Below, in pieces: positions 24,048-33,782 of a DNA stretch of 64,000 nucleotides. Origin of the DNA: Bryobacteraceae bacterium. GTDB lineage: Bacteria > Acidobacteriota > Terriglobia > Bryobacterales > Bryobacteraceae. Each line of letters opens with the position of its first letter. Positions within the stretch are counted from its first letter, which is position 1. The stretch lies in NCBI GenBank assembly GCA_019187195.1, contig JABAQT010000011.1:18660-82659 (forward strand). The letters are read 5' to 3'. The notes beneath the pieces were generated by a model, which was given only the letters and a program-made list of their open reading frames with translations, searched no databases and was not told where the DNA came from. The translations under genes and the position numbers were made by a program.

Positions 24048-26384
24048 CTACTCGAGGCTGATCTCCGCCGGCGCCAGGTGGCGTACCGGGGCAAGATCCT
24101 TCCAATCGAACCGTTCGTTCCGTACGGGCAGCTTGTGCGCGGCCGCGAAGGAGTTGCGCGCCATCCGGATCTGCTCCGTCCATTCGCCGAACGGAAGCAG
24201 CAACTCGCGGTACACCATATAGGTCATATCGGTGGTGCGGTCCGGCGCGTGATCCTTTACGTCGTCGAGTTCGTGCAGAAATCGCCTGCCATTGGCTTCG
24301 CCGGCACGCGGATACCACGATTTGTACCATGTCGCCGTCGCGCCGGCGAGCGCCCTGTTCCGGGAATAGCGGATCTCATATGCCTGCTCAATCGCCTGGT
24401 CCGCCAGCCGCACCGCCTCCCTTGCGCGGTTCCCACGCGCGGCAGAGGAAGCGCCTCGCAGCAGGCCATCCATGCGCGCAATGCCGCGAAGCATCTCGAT
24501 GTTGTGGCGGTCCAGGCCGGCGATCGAAAGAAAAACCTCGAGGTTATACGCGTTGCGATCAACAAGGGGGAGGTTCGCCCCTAGCAAACCCAGCAATTCA
24601 TCGTTCTCCACCAGAAAGTCCGCCGCCAGTTCCAGCCGCTTTGCGTTCTCTTTCGTCCAATCGCTGGCATACCCGAGGTCCGGCGAAGGCGCCGGCGGCA
24701 GCGGAATGCTCTGATCCCGCGCCGCATGCGGCGGCTGAAAGATCCCCTCTGAATTACCCCAGATCGGCTTGCGCGCCTTCGAGGGACCCACTTCCCAGCT
24801 GTCCCACCAGAACTGCGCCTGGCCGCTCATCAATTGATAGATGCGGTCCATATTGTAAATCCGGTTGCCGTAGTAGAGCGGGTAGAAGACCGCCATGGTC
24901 TCCCCGGGATTGGGCGAACCGGGATGCCACCCGGAAGCCGCCGCGGCGGCGTATCCCAGCCAGAAAGTCTCCGGATGAAGCCCCGCATCGCCCCAGGCGG
25001 CGCTGATCATCCCCATCAGGTCCGCATCGCGCCGGGCCGTGTCGTGGGCGATCTTCGCGAACGTGTCGTACACCCGCCGCGCGGGCGGCCGTTCCGCGTG
25101 GAGACGCCGCGACTGAGGAAGCGGGTAGTAGTGGGGAAACTGCCGTTCCTCTCCCTGCGTGCTCGTGTAAATCATTTCCCGGATTCCATGTTTGCGAAAG
25201 AGCGGATCGAATTCCGGTCCGTAGACTTCGCCGTTCACCAGATATGGAGGCAGCGAGGCGAGGTCGCCCGGCTTCAGCGGATACTCGCCCCAGAAAATCA
25301 CCGTCCGGCCACGGTCATGAAGGTAGCCGGCCGCCTTGTGGAGGAACTCGGCCAGCAACTTGCCCACGCTGCCCAGTTCCTTCGCCCGCGGGGCCTCGCG
25401 GCATTGCGCATTGTCCGCCATGCCAATGTAGTAGGGCTCGTCCGTCGAAAGGTAGAAATACTTCCCCCCCTTGTTCGCGTCCAGAAGGTCCTGATACATC
25501 CCGTGAAGCAGTTTGTAGGAGTCGGGATTGGTGACGCACAACTCGTAGTTGCTGTCCGGGTAAGCCCGCAGCTTCGCATACTCGGGATGCTTGAGGATGA
25601 AGGCGATGTGCGCGGGACCATCGAGGAAGGGAATCAATTGGACGTGGCGTCGCAAAGCGTAATCCGTCAGTTCCTGGTATTCGGCTGGCGACATGGCGTA
25701 CGGCTCCACCAGCGCGGGCGCGCTCTTGAACTGGAAGTGTCCTTCCAGCTTCAGGGCGAATCCGTTGATCTTGAAGAAAGCCGCCGTGCGGATCGCTTGC
25801 TTCAGCGTATCGAGGCGGTCCAGGTGATGCGCGTCATCCCAGTAGATTTGCCGCAGTTGCAGGTCGGGCCAGTCCTCGATGCGCGCCTCGGGATAGACCA
25901 GCCGGCCGCCGCGATCCTTCAGCAGTTGCGCCAGCGTGGCCGCGCCATAATAAAGACCCGCCGGCGCGTTGGCGCTGATGACGATGCGGTTCGAACTCAG
26001 GTCCATCTTATAGGCCTGCCGCGCCAGAACCTCCCGTTCGCGATCCTGGGCCTTGCCCACAGTGGCGGAACCCGGCGCGATCACCAGCCGCAGCACGCCG
26101 GCGGCAGTCGGAGAGGGAGCCAGCTTGCGATGAAAACGCCCGGAAAATTCTTCGCGCAGCAGTTCCAGCGCGGCATCCGATGGCGAGACGCCCTGCAACT
26201 CGAGTTTCCAGTCCGGAGAGAACACGAATTCGCCCGCCGAAAGTGTCACCACCTGGGGCTGTGGCATCACCGTGTACCCCCGCGCAAACAGCGGCGAGAC
26301 GGTATCCGCCATCGCGGGCGCAAACAGCAACAGCCCAAGAACAAGCGCGTTAGGCGTCATAAGCCTCCCATTTCTGATACTCAT
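24048..26384 (-). CDS. Secreted GH20-like beta-N-acetylhexosaminidase
   Basis: 778 aa with a signal peptide. A GH20b-type N-terminal domain (about 40-165) precedes a TIM barrel (about 170-470) with the Asp-Glu pair YLSTDEPYY at residues 315-316, matching the catalytic DE of family 20, and RQIYWDDAHHLDRLDTLK at the barrel start. About 300 C-terminal residues are helical and not typical of characterised enzymes. The ATG 26384 overlaps the M28 stop (ATGA); an ATG at 26360 with GGGAGG upstream is an alternative that keeps the signal peptide. Third gene of the GH42-like/M28/GH20 coupled operon. Confidence 0.82.
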   Translation of the reverse strand: MSIRNGRLMTPNALVLGLLLFAPAMADTVSPLFARGYTVMPQPQVVTLSAGEFVFSPDWKLELQGVSPSDAALELLREEFSGRFHRKLAPSPTAAGVLRLVIAPGSATVGKAQDREREVLARQAYKMDLSSNRIVISANAPAGLYYGAATLAQLLKDRGGRLVYPEARIEDWPDLQLRQIYWDDAHHLDRLDTLKQAIRTAAFFKINGFALKLEGHFQFKSAPALVEPYAMSPAEYQELTDYALRRHVQLIPFLDGPAHIAFILKHPEYAKLRAYPDSNYELCVTNPDSYKLLHGMYQDLLDANKGGKYFYLSTDEPYYIGMADNAQCREAPRAKELGSVGKLLAEFLHKAAGYLHDRGRTVIFWGEYPLKPGDLASLPPYLVNGEVYGPEFDPLFRKHGIREMIYTSTQGEERQFPHYYPLPQSRRLHAERPPARRVYDTFAKIAHDTARRDADLMGMISAAWGDAGLHPETFWLGYAAAAASGWHPGSPNPGETMAVFYPLYYGNRIYNMDRIYQLMSGQAQFWWDSWEVGPSKARKPIWGNSEGIFQPPHAARDQSIPLPPAPSPDLGYASDWTKENAKRLELAADFLVENDELLGLLGANLPLVDRNAYNLEVFLSIAGLDRHNIEMLRGIARMDGLLRGASSAARGNRAREAVRLADQAIEQAYEIRYSRNRALAGATATWYKSWYPRAGEANGRRFLHELDDVKDHAPDRTTDMTYMVYRELLLPFGEWTEQIRMARNSFAAAHKLPVRNERFDWKDLAPVRHLAPAEISLE

Positions 26385-28297
26385 TCCACGAAATCGACGT
26401 AGTTGTGCCGGCGAAGAAAGCGGAAATACCCAACAAAATCGAAATCCGTCCCCCCGAGCTCGAGTTGCGTCAGCCGCGCCACTTCGGCAAGATTGCGATG
26501 CCCGTCACACCAATAGAGCGCAATCGTGGGAATGGCCGCCCACGCCCCCGAGGGAAACCCGCCCCACTGCTCGTGCGGCAGGTCATCGAGCGGAATTGTG
26601 CCGAAACGTTTCCGCTTCACAATGATTCTGGCGGCGTCCGCTGGCGCGGGCATAATCCGCTCGCGGTCCACGGCACGGACGGATTGCAATTCTCTAAACC
26701 GGCGCAGGCGCTCGATCATTGGCGCGAGTTTCTTTCGCAACTCCTCGCGGCGCGATTCCGGCACCAGCCGCAGCACGCTCGATACCGCCTGGGTCTCCCG
26801 TTCGAGAGCGTAATCGAGATGCTCGCCCGATTGCTCCACCGCCTTCAGCATCCGCCGGTAGCCGCGGCTCTCGCTGAGCCGCGCAAGCCACAATGCCTCC
26901 TGCTCACCGGCGTTGGCAATGTAGTAAAGAAACGCGGCGTCAATGACGGAGATGTCGCGCAGCGAACGCTCATCCACGCGCCCGGGCGTGTCCTCGCTGT
27001 TATGGTGAGTCTCCACGCCGCTGCCGCTATAGCCCCACACCGTCGGGATCCCCACCATCGGCTCGGCAAGATAAGTATCCGTGCCGGTGGTGAACGGCTT
27101 CTCATGCCATGGCCGCCCCACGCTCCGCAAATGGCTGGCCGCGACTTCGAGAATGAACGCATCGGTGAAGTCCGTCGCCACATGCGGGTTCATGTAGAAA
27201 CTGTATTCCGTGCCCGCCAGATCATACGAGGCGGCGGGCGTATCCACGCACATGGCCGCCACCGTCCGGCGGATGCGCTCGGGGTTGTGCTCCACGTAGT
27301 GCATCGAGCCGTACATCTCTCCCATCGTGAGTATGCGAATCGAGCGCTTCGGGCGCGGCAGCTTTCCCCCTTCGATCAATCGATGCAGCGTGCCGAGCGC
27401 CTCGAGAGTGGCCGCTACGCCGGTGGCGTTGTCTTGCGCGCCCTGCTCCGCCATGTGGCCGAGCGTCAAAACCTCCTCGGGCCCCGTTCCCCTCACAACA
27501 GCCGTGACGTATGGATAAGTGCCCGTATAGTAGCGCGCATCCACCATCGCTTTCGCGCGCACCGGCCCGCGGGCCAGCAGTTTGCGCACCAGCGCTGCCT
27601 GCCGCGGGGTGATGGAGAAGCACAGCAGCGGCGTGCTCCTCCTGGTGAATGCCCAGCCATCGTCGCCCCAGGCATTCACCCACTGGCGGCCGTCCGCCAG
27701 CGACGGATTTTCGGTGAATGTGTTGATCGCCCCCAGCGCGCCCGCCTTCACCAGAAGCCACTTGATATTGGCCGGATTCACTTCCGTCAGCGCCAGTTTG
27801 CCGCGCAGGTCCATCTGCCCCAGCCTGCCGGTGTCGCTCTTCTTCACTTCGACAATCTCCGCCGTCACACCGCCCGGCGGCGTGGGCCCGCTCCACATGC
27901 CCAGGGATGATGGGATCGTTTCGTAATCCGCAAGCAAACGGCTCGCCTCGGGCAGACTCGAATCGAGTATCTCCAGCCGCGCGCTCTTCACGTCCCAGGC
28001 AAGCGGCATGGTCCAAAAACCCGATTGCGTTACGCCATCCGCCGGCGCGCCAACAATTTCCACGTCGCGCAGGCCCGCTTTGCGCATCTCCTCCTTCAGG
28101 TAGTCCGCCGTGGCCTGAAAACGCGGAAAGGTGAAATAGCGGTCGTTGGCGTAGGCCCCCCGCATGTAGTCCATCGCCTGGGAGGAATTGTAGGCGGCGC
28201 GCACATTCCGAAGGATGGCTTCCAGCGCCGGCGCGGCCGTTTCCGCGCGCGCAACGGAGCCCCCCGCCACTACCAGGGCGCATAAGAGAATCCTCAT
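26381..28297 (-). CDS. Secreted M28-family zinc metallopeptidase with C-terminal extension
   Basis: About 638 aa from ATG 28297 (GAGGTG seven bases upstream). After a signal peptide comes a PA-like insert and the M28 core with the zinc pattern HMAEQGAQDNATG (His and bridging Asp), GEMYGS (Glu), CVDTPAA (Asp) and THHNSEDTP (His). It acts as an aminopeptidase on peptides or glycopeptides. The last ~70 residues (from about IPLDDLPHEQWGG) form a small separate domain resembling a winged-helix, unusual for M28. TAATG overlap with the GH42-like stop and ATGA overlap with GH20 show translational coupling on both sides. Confidence 0.86.
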   Translation of the reverse strand: MRILLCALVVAGGSVARAETAAPALEAILRNVRAAYNSSQAMDYMRGAYANDRYFTFPRFQATADYLKEEMRKAGLRDVEIVGAPADGVTQSGFWTMPLAWDVKSARLEILDSSLPEASRLLADYETIPSSLGMWSGPTPPGGVTAEIVEVKKSDTGRLGQMDLRGKLALTEVNPANIKWLLVKAGALGAINTFTENPSLADGRQWVNAWGDDGWAFTRRSTPLLCFSITPRQAALVRKLLARGPVRAKAMVDARYYTGTYPYVTAVVRGTGPEEVLTLGHMAEQGAQDNATGVAATLEALGTLHRLIEGGKLPRPKRSIRILTMGEMYGSMHYVEHNPERIRRTVAAMCVDTPAASYDLAGTEYSFYMNPHVATDFTDAFILEVAASHLRSVGRPWHEKPFTTGTDTYLAEPMVGIPTVWGYSGSGVETHHNSEDTPGRVDERSLRDISVIDAAFLYYIANAGEQEALWLARLSESRGYRRMLKAVEQSGEHLDYALERETQAVSSVLRLVPESRREELRKKLAPMIERLRRFRELQSVRAVDRERIMPAPADAARIIVKRKRFGTIPLDDLPHEQWGGFPSGAWAAIPTIALYWCDGHRNLAEVARLTQLELGGTDFDFVGYFRFLRRHNYVDFVE

Positions 28298-30831
28298 TAA
28301 TACACCTCGAAAGACACTGTCTTCGATTGCCCGCTGAGCAGATCCTTCACTCGCGCTTCCCACCGGCCCGGCGGGTCATTGAGCGCGAGCGCGACCCGCT
28401 TCGCGGCCGTTCCCCCATGCGCCAGCAGGTTGCCCGAATAAAACGGCACGATTTTTCCATCCGGATTCACCACGTCGATGTGCAGTGCGTGGTTCTCCGC
28501 CGGCGTCGGAGTCGCGAACCGGATGCCCACCTCGACGCTCCCGCCGAGCCTCACGCGCGCTGGAGCGGCAAGCTGCATCGTGGGGATCTCCTCGGCTGCA
28601 ACGGCAAGGATCGTGGGCTCGTAAGGATCGAGCGCGACACTCACTTCCCTCTGCCGCCCGAGTGCTTTCGCCTGCCGGACGTCATACACGAATCGCTCGC
28701 CGGGCAAGGCAAGCCGCACGGTCACCGGCTTCGCGAACCGGTCGTTCGACTTGAACTCGGGCGGCCCCAGCTCATCGATCCGCAACTCCGGATTCGTCAG
28801 CAGAGCCACCAGGCGCACACCGCCGTTGCGAAACACGTGCGTTTCCACTCCCGTCACCGGATTGCCGGAAGGTCCGGTCACGGCGAACTCCGGCTTGATC
28901 CCCACCCGCCCCAGCAGTTCGCCCATCACCCGTTTCACCTCCCCCTCCCTGCCCACCACGCGGTCCCGATGATAGTTGAGAACATCGGCCTTGAGCAGGA
29001 CCGCCCTCCCGGTTTTCTGCTCGAACAGATCGGCCAGCCATGACTTGGGCAGGCGGCGGCAGTGCTCATCGAAAGCGGCCGGTTCACCGTCGGCAATCAG
29101 CGTGCCGCCGCCCTCGACAAACTCCCGCACCGCACGCGCTTCCGCCTCGGACATGGCCGTCGAGTGCGGCAGGATCAATACGCGATACCCGCCCCGCGCC
29201 AGTTCTCCCCGCTCCATCTGGCGGTAGGAAACAAAGTTGTATTGCAGCCCTTCATCCTCGATCAGGCGGCAGTACGACTCGCGCAGCCGGAGAAAGTTGC
29301 TGTCCCGGTACTCGGTGCTCGAATTTCGCAGCACCCAGTCCCCGCCCTTTGGGCGCTGCGCCAGCATCCACTCGATCCGCATGCTCGGCTGTGAATAGTG
29401 GATCGCGATGGGATCGGCGGCGCGGCGGCTGTTGATCAGCAGCGCGCCCAGTCCGCCGCGTAACTCCTCGTAATAAGGGGCCGTCTCCTTCCCTCGTGGA
29501 CCGATGGCGTTGTCCCCGCCAACGAAGGCGGACTTGTCATCCCAGATGATCAGGCCGCGATTGCCGTGGAGCAGTTCGTACCACACGCGGTGCTTCTCCC
29601 ATGGCCCCGTCGCGAAGGACGTCGTCAGCACGGCCATATTCGGATTTAACGACCGTATGATCTCGATATTGTTGCCGATGTCATAAGGCTCGATGGCGTT
29701 CAGCGACTCGGTGATGCGCGAATAATCGTACCCGCCCCAGCCCGGCATCTGCCCTCCGCCAATCCCGATGTACGCCTCCGGATCGACGCTATGAATCGCG
29801 TCCGCGCCCATCTTGAGCGCGCTGGCGAAGGCAACGTCCATCCACTCCTTGAAGTCGCTCCAGCCGGAGAAGTTCTCCCCCTCCCGTTTCATCGCTTCAT
29901 CGGTGGTGGGTGGAATGACGGCGTCCCAGTCGCGGAAGTCCGTCCCCCACTGCTCGTTGAGCGCCCGCAGCGTGGCGTAGCGTTCCCGCAACCAGCGCCT
30001 CATCGGCACCAGAGATTCGTCGGAAAAGTCGAAATCCCAGAAGGCGGCGAGATTCGCAATGCCGCTTTCATCCCCCAGGCTGTAGAAAAACGGCCGGTAC
30101 GGCGCGTAGTACTTCGCCGTCTCCACCAGCCGGTCATGAATCATCGCCTGCCAGTATGGATCGTTCAGGCTCGGATGGCGCTTGAAGGGCTCCTTGCTCG
30201 ACCGGTCTTTCTTATACTGCTCGCGCGCCTCGAGAAACTTCCAATCATTCCGCCGGTCCGGAAAGTAGCGATGGTATTCGGAATAGAAATCCGTGGCGAT
30301 GTTCTCCGCATACCAGCGCAGGTCGTTGTTCAGCAGAAAATCCGGCAGCGAGCGGTTCCGCCCCACCCATTGCCCCCCGCTGATGCCGATCGTCTTGAGC
30401 GCCGCCACCTGGTCCGGTGTGCGGTGCTGCCACATGATGATCTCGTAATCCCACCAGGAGCGGTTCGAGGGACGGGCAATGAATTCCGCCTTCGCCTCCT
30501 CGTCGCGATGGTCCGGCTGCCCCCGTTGGTTCACTCCGTCGAATAGAAAGCGCGCGGTCAACTGGTTTCGCATGGCGGTGGCCCGCCCGAGATCGAGCGT
30601 GAACCCGATCTGGTTCTCGCCGTTCAGCCTGACCTCGATCCGGCGGTTCTCGATGAGACGTCCGTACGCGTCCGTCCATCGAATCGTTAGCTCCCCGGAG
30701 CCGGCCGCCAACTGGCCGGTGCGGTAAGCGGCATGCACCGTTCCCGCGCGCTCGAACGATGCCGCCGGAAGCGCGATCTCCGCGCCGTAAGCCAGGCCGG
30801 ACGCCATTAGGAAAACGAGGATGTTGTACAT
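28297..30831 (-). CDS. Secreted GH42-like beta-galactosidase-type protein
   Basis: 844 aa with a signal peptide (MYNILVFLMASGLAYG). An N-terminal beta domain (about 20-120) is followed by a GH42-like TIM barrel with FFYSLGDESG near residue 250 at the acid/base strand and WERYAT-type helices. A beta-galactosidase trimerisation (glutamine-amidotransferase-like) domain lies at about 510-640 (GYRVLILPHSTAMSEAEARA), and C-terminal beta domains finish the protein. Substrate specificity cannot be read from sequence. First gene of the coupled GH42-like/M28/GH20 unit. A TATACT box lies about 11 bases before the start, leaving a very short or no leader. Confidence 0.8.
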   Translation of the reverse strand: MYNILVFLMASGLAYGAEIALPAASFERAGTVHAAYRTGQLAAGSGELTIRWTDAYGRLIENRRIEVRLNGENQIGFTLDLGRATAMRNQLTARFLFDGVNQRGQPDHRDEEAKAEFIARPSNRSWWDYEIIMWQHRTPDQVAALKTIGISGGQWVGRNRSLPDFLLNNDLRWYAENIATDFYSEYHRYFPDRRNDWKFLEAREQYKKDRSSKEPFKRHPSLNDPYWQAMIHDRLVETAKYYAPYRPFFYSLGDESGIANLAAFWDFDFSDESLVPMRRWLRERYATLRALNEQWGTDFRDWDAVIPPTTDEAMKREGENFSGWSDFKEWMDVAFASALKMGADAIHSVDPEAYIGIGGGQMPGWGGYDYSRITESLNAIEPYDIGNNIEIIRSLNPNMAVLTTSFATGPWEKHRVWYELLHGNRGLIIWDDKSAFVGGDNAIGPRGKETAPYYEELRGGLGALLINSRRAADPIAIHYSQPSMRIEWMLAQRPKGGDWVLRNSSTEYRDSNFLRLRESYCRLIEDEGLQYNFVSYRQMERGELARGGYRVLILPHSTAMSEAEARAVREFVEGGGTLIADGEPAAFDEHCRRLPKSWLADLFEQKTGRAVLLKADVLNYHRDRVVGREGEVKRVMGELLGRVGIKPEFAVTGPSGNPVTGVETHVFRNGGVRLVALLTNPELRIDELGPPEFKSNDRFAKPVTVRLALPGERFVYDVRQAKALGRQREVSVALDPYEPTILAVAAEEIPTMQLAAPARVRLGGSVEVGIRFATPTPAENHALHIDVVNPDGKIVPFYSGNLLAHGGTAAKRVALALNDPPGRWEARVKDLLSGQSKTVSFEVY

Positions 30832-30893
30832 CTGAAACTGCGAGTATAGCGCTACGCGCGGCGCTCTTTATGATACAAACGGAGAACATTCAC

Positions 30894-32045
30894 ATGATGA
30901 CCCGCGATGTTGCCGTGTTCGGTTCCGGTGTCTTCGGCGCGTGGACAGCCCTGTGGCTGCGCCGCTCCGGGGCCTCTGTCGCCCTGCTCGATCCCCATGG
31001 TCCCGGAAATAGCCGTTCCAGTTCGGGTGGAGAGTCGCGCATCATCCGCATGGGATACGGACCCGACGAGATCTATACGCTGTGGTCCATGCGCTCGCTC
31101 GGCCATTGGAAGGAACTTGCCGCGCAAACCGGCCAGCGTCTCTTCGAGCAGACCGGCGTCTTGTGGATGGCGCTCGAAGGCGATGAGTATGCCGCACACA
31201 CGAAGCGCCTCCTCGAAAAGCATGGGGTGGAATTGGAAACTCTGGCGGCGGCCGAACTGGCCGCCCGCTATCCTCAGATCACCTGCCCCCCCGGATCCTG
31301 GGGACTGTTTGAACCGGGCAGTGGAGCCCTGATGGCGCGGCGCGCCGTGCAGGCGGTGGCGGCCGAAGGCGCGCGCCTGGGTGTCGAACAACTCGGCGAG
31401 GCGGCGGCGCGTCCGGACGGCGCGGGATTGCTCCGTGAAGTGGTTACCACCAGCGGAACGCGGATTTCGGCGGGCGTCTTTGTTTTCGCCTGCGGCCCGT
31501 GGCTACCCGGGCTGTTCCCCGATCTGCTCGGCCGCCGCATCCATCCCACACGGCAGGAGGTGATGTTCTTCGGCCCTCGGGCCGGGGACCGGCGCTTCGC
31601 GCCAGGGCGGTTCCCCGTCTGCCTCGATCTCACCGATCCGCGAAAACCCTACTGCTTTCCCGAACTCGATGGCCGCGGCTACAAGATCGCCATCGACGCG
31701 CATGGCCCTCTGTTCGACCCTGACTCGGCAGACCGGACGCTCACGCCGCAAGGCATTGCGGACGTGCGCGCCTATCTTGCCGCGCGCTATCCGGATCTGC
31801 GGAACGCTCCGCTGCTCGAGTCGCGTGTTTGCCAGTACGAAAATACCTCGAGCGGCAATTTCCTCATCGATCGCCACCCCGATTTCAACAACGTGTGGCT
31901 GGTTGGCGGAGGCTCCGGCCATGGCTTCAAGCACGGCCCCGCATTGGGCGAGCACGTGGCCGCGTTGATCTCCGGCCAGGCCGGAGTCGAGCAGCGGTTC
32001 TCTCTGGCTTCGAAAGCCGAGAGCCGGGCGCGCGAGGTATTCTGA
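30894..32045 (+). CDS. Monomeric sarcosine oxidase/N-methyltryptophan oxidase-type flavoenzyme
   Basis: 383 aa from ATG 30894 (GGAG nine bases upstream). The FAD-binding fold begins DVAVFGSGVFGAWTALWL; the family motif SSSGGESRIIRMGYG follows. Cys 313 in ESRVCQYENT matches the cysteine that covalently binds flavin in monomeric sarcosine oxidases, and the end GGGSGHGFKHGP matches the C-terminal FAD loop. It oxidises N-methyl or secondary amino acids, releasing hydrogen peroxide. Divergent from the GH42-like gene; convergent with the next gene. Confidence 0.87.
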   Translation: MMTRDVAVFGSGVFGAWTALWLRRSGASVALLDPHGPGNSRSSSGGESRIIRMGYGPDEIYTLWSMRSLGHWKELAAQTGQRLFEQTGVLWMALEGDEYAAHTKRLLEKHGVELETLAAAELAARYPQITCPPGSWGLFEPGSGALMARRAVQAVAAEGARLGVEQLGEAAARPDGAGLLREVVTTSGTRISAGVFVFACGPWLPGLFPDLLGRRIHPTRQEVMFFGPRAGDRRFAPGRFPVCLDLTDPRKPYCFPELDGRGYKIAIDAHGPLFDPDSADRTLTPQGIADVRAYLAARYPDLRNAPLLESRVCQYENTSSGNFLIDRHPDFNNVWLVGGGSGHGFKHGPALGEHVAALISGQAGVEQRFSLASKAESRAREVF

Positions 32046-32049
32046 CCTC

Positions 32050-32970
32050 TCAGCGCAACGCCTTCACGGGAATATTGAACGCCACCGTGTTCACCTGTCC
32101 CTTACTCTGAAACTGCACCCACACGCGGTAGATCCCCTCGCGTGGAAAAATCATGTTGAACTGCACCTTCGGTCCGCCATCGGCAAGGAACGGATGCGTG
32201 TGGATCATGTCCACAAGGTCTTCACTCACCGCCAGCATGTGGCCCCACGCCCCTATATACGGCTCGAGTTCGAACGGTCCGGAGCCGGCTGGCTCGAGTT
32301 GAAAGAACATCAGCGTCTTGAATCCGGCCAGCGGTTGCGGCGGCTCGGTGGTGAGCGAAACCTTCAGATTTTCGCCCGTCTGCGCCTTCAGGTCGGCTGC
32401 CAGCGGCTTCTTCGGAGCAGCCTGCCCGGCGACATACATTGTGCTGATGCTCATCTGCGGCGTTCCGCCGGCGGGGTAGAAATCCGCCACGACGCGGTAG
32501 GGGCCCGCTTGCGGGAACTTCGCATCAAAAACGAACGTGCCGTCCGGCAGCGGCGTGGGGTGCTCGTGGGCAAAGTAGCTCAGGTCGCCGCTCACCAGAA
32601 ACAGGTGGAACAGCTTCTCATGAACAATTTCAAACTTCCTGACGGTGGCGTTCGTATTCGGATTCACGGCGCGAAATGTCATCCTCACGGGCTTGTCCGG
32701 ACGTGGAACACGCGGAACCAATTTCAGGTAGACCGGATATTCCGATGAATCGGGGATGCCGGGAACCAGCTTCATTCCGCAGCGCGGGCATCTCCCCGGT
32801 TCCTTCGTCCGCACGTCCTTGTCCATCGGACACACGAACTCCACATCGTTCGGGGGTTCTTTCTCCTTGAGTAGGGAGCCTGCCGGCGCGCCGGGGTTCT
32901 GCGCCGCCACTGGCGCGCCCAACAGAATACCCGCCGCGAATACCGCCCTCAGCGAGAAAACAACACTCAT
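32050..32970 (-). CDS. Exported protein with heavy-metal-binding domain
   Basis: 306 aa from ATG 32970, giving a signal peptide (MSVVFSLRAVFAAGILLGAP). A short heavy-metal-binding (HMBD/YHS-like) motif follows, CPMDKDVRTKEPGRCPRCGM with KLVP, as found in CusB-type and copper-handling proteins. The rest (about residues 80-306) is two beta-sandwich regions with several His residues (FAHEHPTPLPDG, MIHTHPFLADGG) that could also bind metal. Probably a periplasmic copper/heavy-metal protein. Starts one base after the SDR stop. Confidence 0.8.
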   Translation of the reverse strand: MSVVFSLRAVFAAGILLGAPVAAQNPGAPAGSLLKEKEPPNDVEFVCPMDKDVRTKEPGRCPRCGMKLVPGIPDSSEYPVYLKLVPRVPRPDKPVRMTFRAVNPNTNATVRKFEIVHEKLFHLFLVSGDLSYFAHEHPTPLPDGTFVFDAKFPQAGPYRVVADFYPAGGTPQMSISTMYVAGQAAPKKPLAADLKAQTGENLKVSLTTEPPQPLAGFKTLMFFQLEPAGSGPFELEPYIGAWGHMLAVSEDLVDMIHTHPFLADGGPKVQFNMIFPREGIYRVWVQFQSKGQVNTVAFNIPVKALR

Positions 32971-32971
32971 C

Positions 32972-33769
32972 TCACGCTTCAAATGGCCATACGGATGTGG
33001 TTGTGTACCCGCCATCCACCGCAATCACCTGTCCCGTGACGTAGTCCGAGGCGGCGCTGGACAAAAAGACGGCAACCGGGGCAATGTCTTCGGGCACACC
33101 CGTTCGCGGACTTGCCTGCGCCGTCTTCAACCATTGCTTCATGACAGGCTGCTGCCACATCGCCCGGTTGAGATCCGTAATGATGAAACCCGGCGCTATG
33201 CAATTCACCTGAATGTTGTACCGTCCCCATTCAGCCGCCAGCGTGCGCGTCAACCCCGCCAGGGCGCTCTTCGTCATGGCGTACACCGTCAGGTAGGGCA
33301 GCCCCAGCACCGACATCAGACTGCCGATGTGGACGATCTTGCCGCCCTTGCCCCGCTCCACCATGCGGCCGCCCACCAGCTTTGTCAACCGCGCAATGCC
33401 GTGCAGATTGGTCTGCATGATGGTCTCGTACTCTTCCTGCGTATATTCCGTGAACCGCTTACGGATATTTGTGCCCGCGACGTTGATCAGGATGTCTACT
33501 TCCGGAAGCGCCGCCGCGGCGGCGTCGATCGATTCGTTGTCCGCCATGTCCAGCTTTCTCGCCTCGGCGAGCAAGCCCTGGCCGCGAAGCTCACTGGCGC
33601 GCGCCTCCAGCTGAGGGAGAGACCGGGAAGCCAGGATCACGTTGGCCCCCGCCGCGGCCGCGCCTTGCGCGATCGCCAACCCGATGCCGCGGCTTGCTCC
33701 GTTGATAAGCGCCGTCTTGCCGGCTAGTGAAAAGGGATTCGAGAGATTCATGGAATGCTCAGAATCCAT
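32972..33769 (-). CDS. Short-chain dehydrogenase/reductase (gluconate 5-dehydrogenase-like)
   Basis: 265 aa. Classical SDR features: nucleotide loop NGASRGIGLA, NVAG after strand four, catalytic Ser in HIGSLMS, YAMTK (Tyr and Lys), and C-terminal DVTGQVIAVDGGYT-like ending (DYVTGQVIAVDGGYT). It reduces or oxidises a sugar-type alcohol with NAD(P). Two starts are possible (33769 and ATG 33751). Its neighbours (FMN oxidase upstream, metal-binding protein downstream) do not define the substrate. Confidence 0.88.
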   Translation of the reverse strand: MDSEHSMNLSNPFSLAGKTALINGASRGIGLAIAQGAAAAGANVILASRSLPQLEARASELRGQGLLAEARKLDMADNESIDAAAAALPEVDILINVAGTNIRKRFTEYTQEEYETIMQTNLHGIARLTKLVGGRMVERGKGGKIVHIGSLMSVLGLPYLTVYAMTKSALAGLTRTLAAEWGRYNIQVNCIAPGFIITDLNRAMWQQPVMKQWLKTAQASPRTGVPEDIAPVAVFLSSAASDYVTGQVIAVDGGYTTTSVWPFEA

Positions 33770-33782
33770 CTTATACGCTGCG

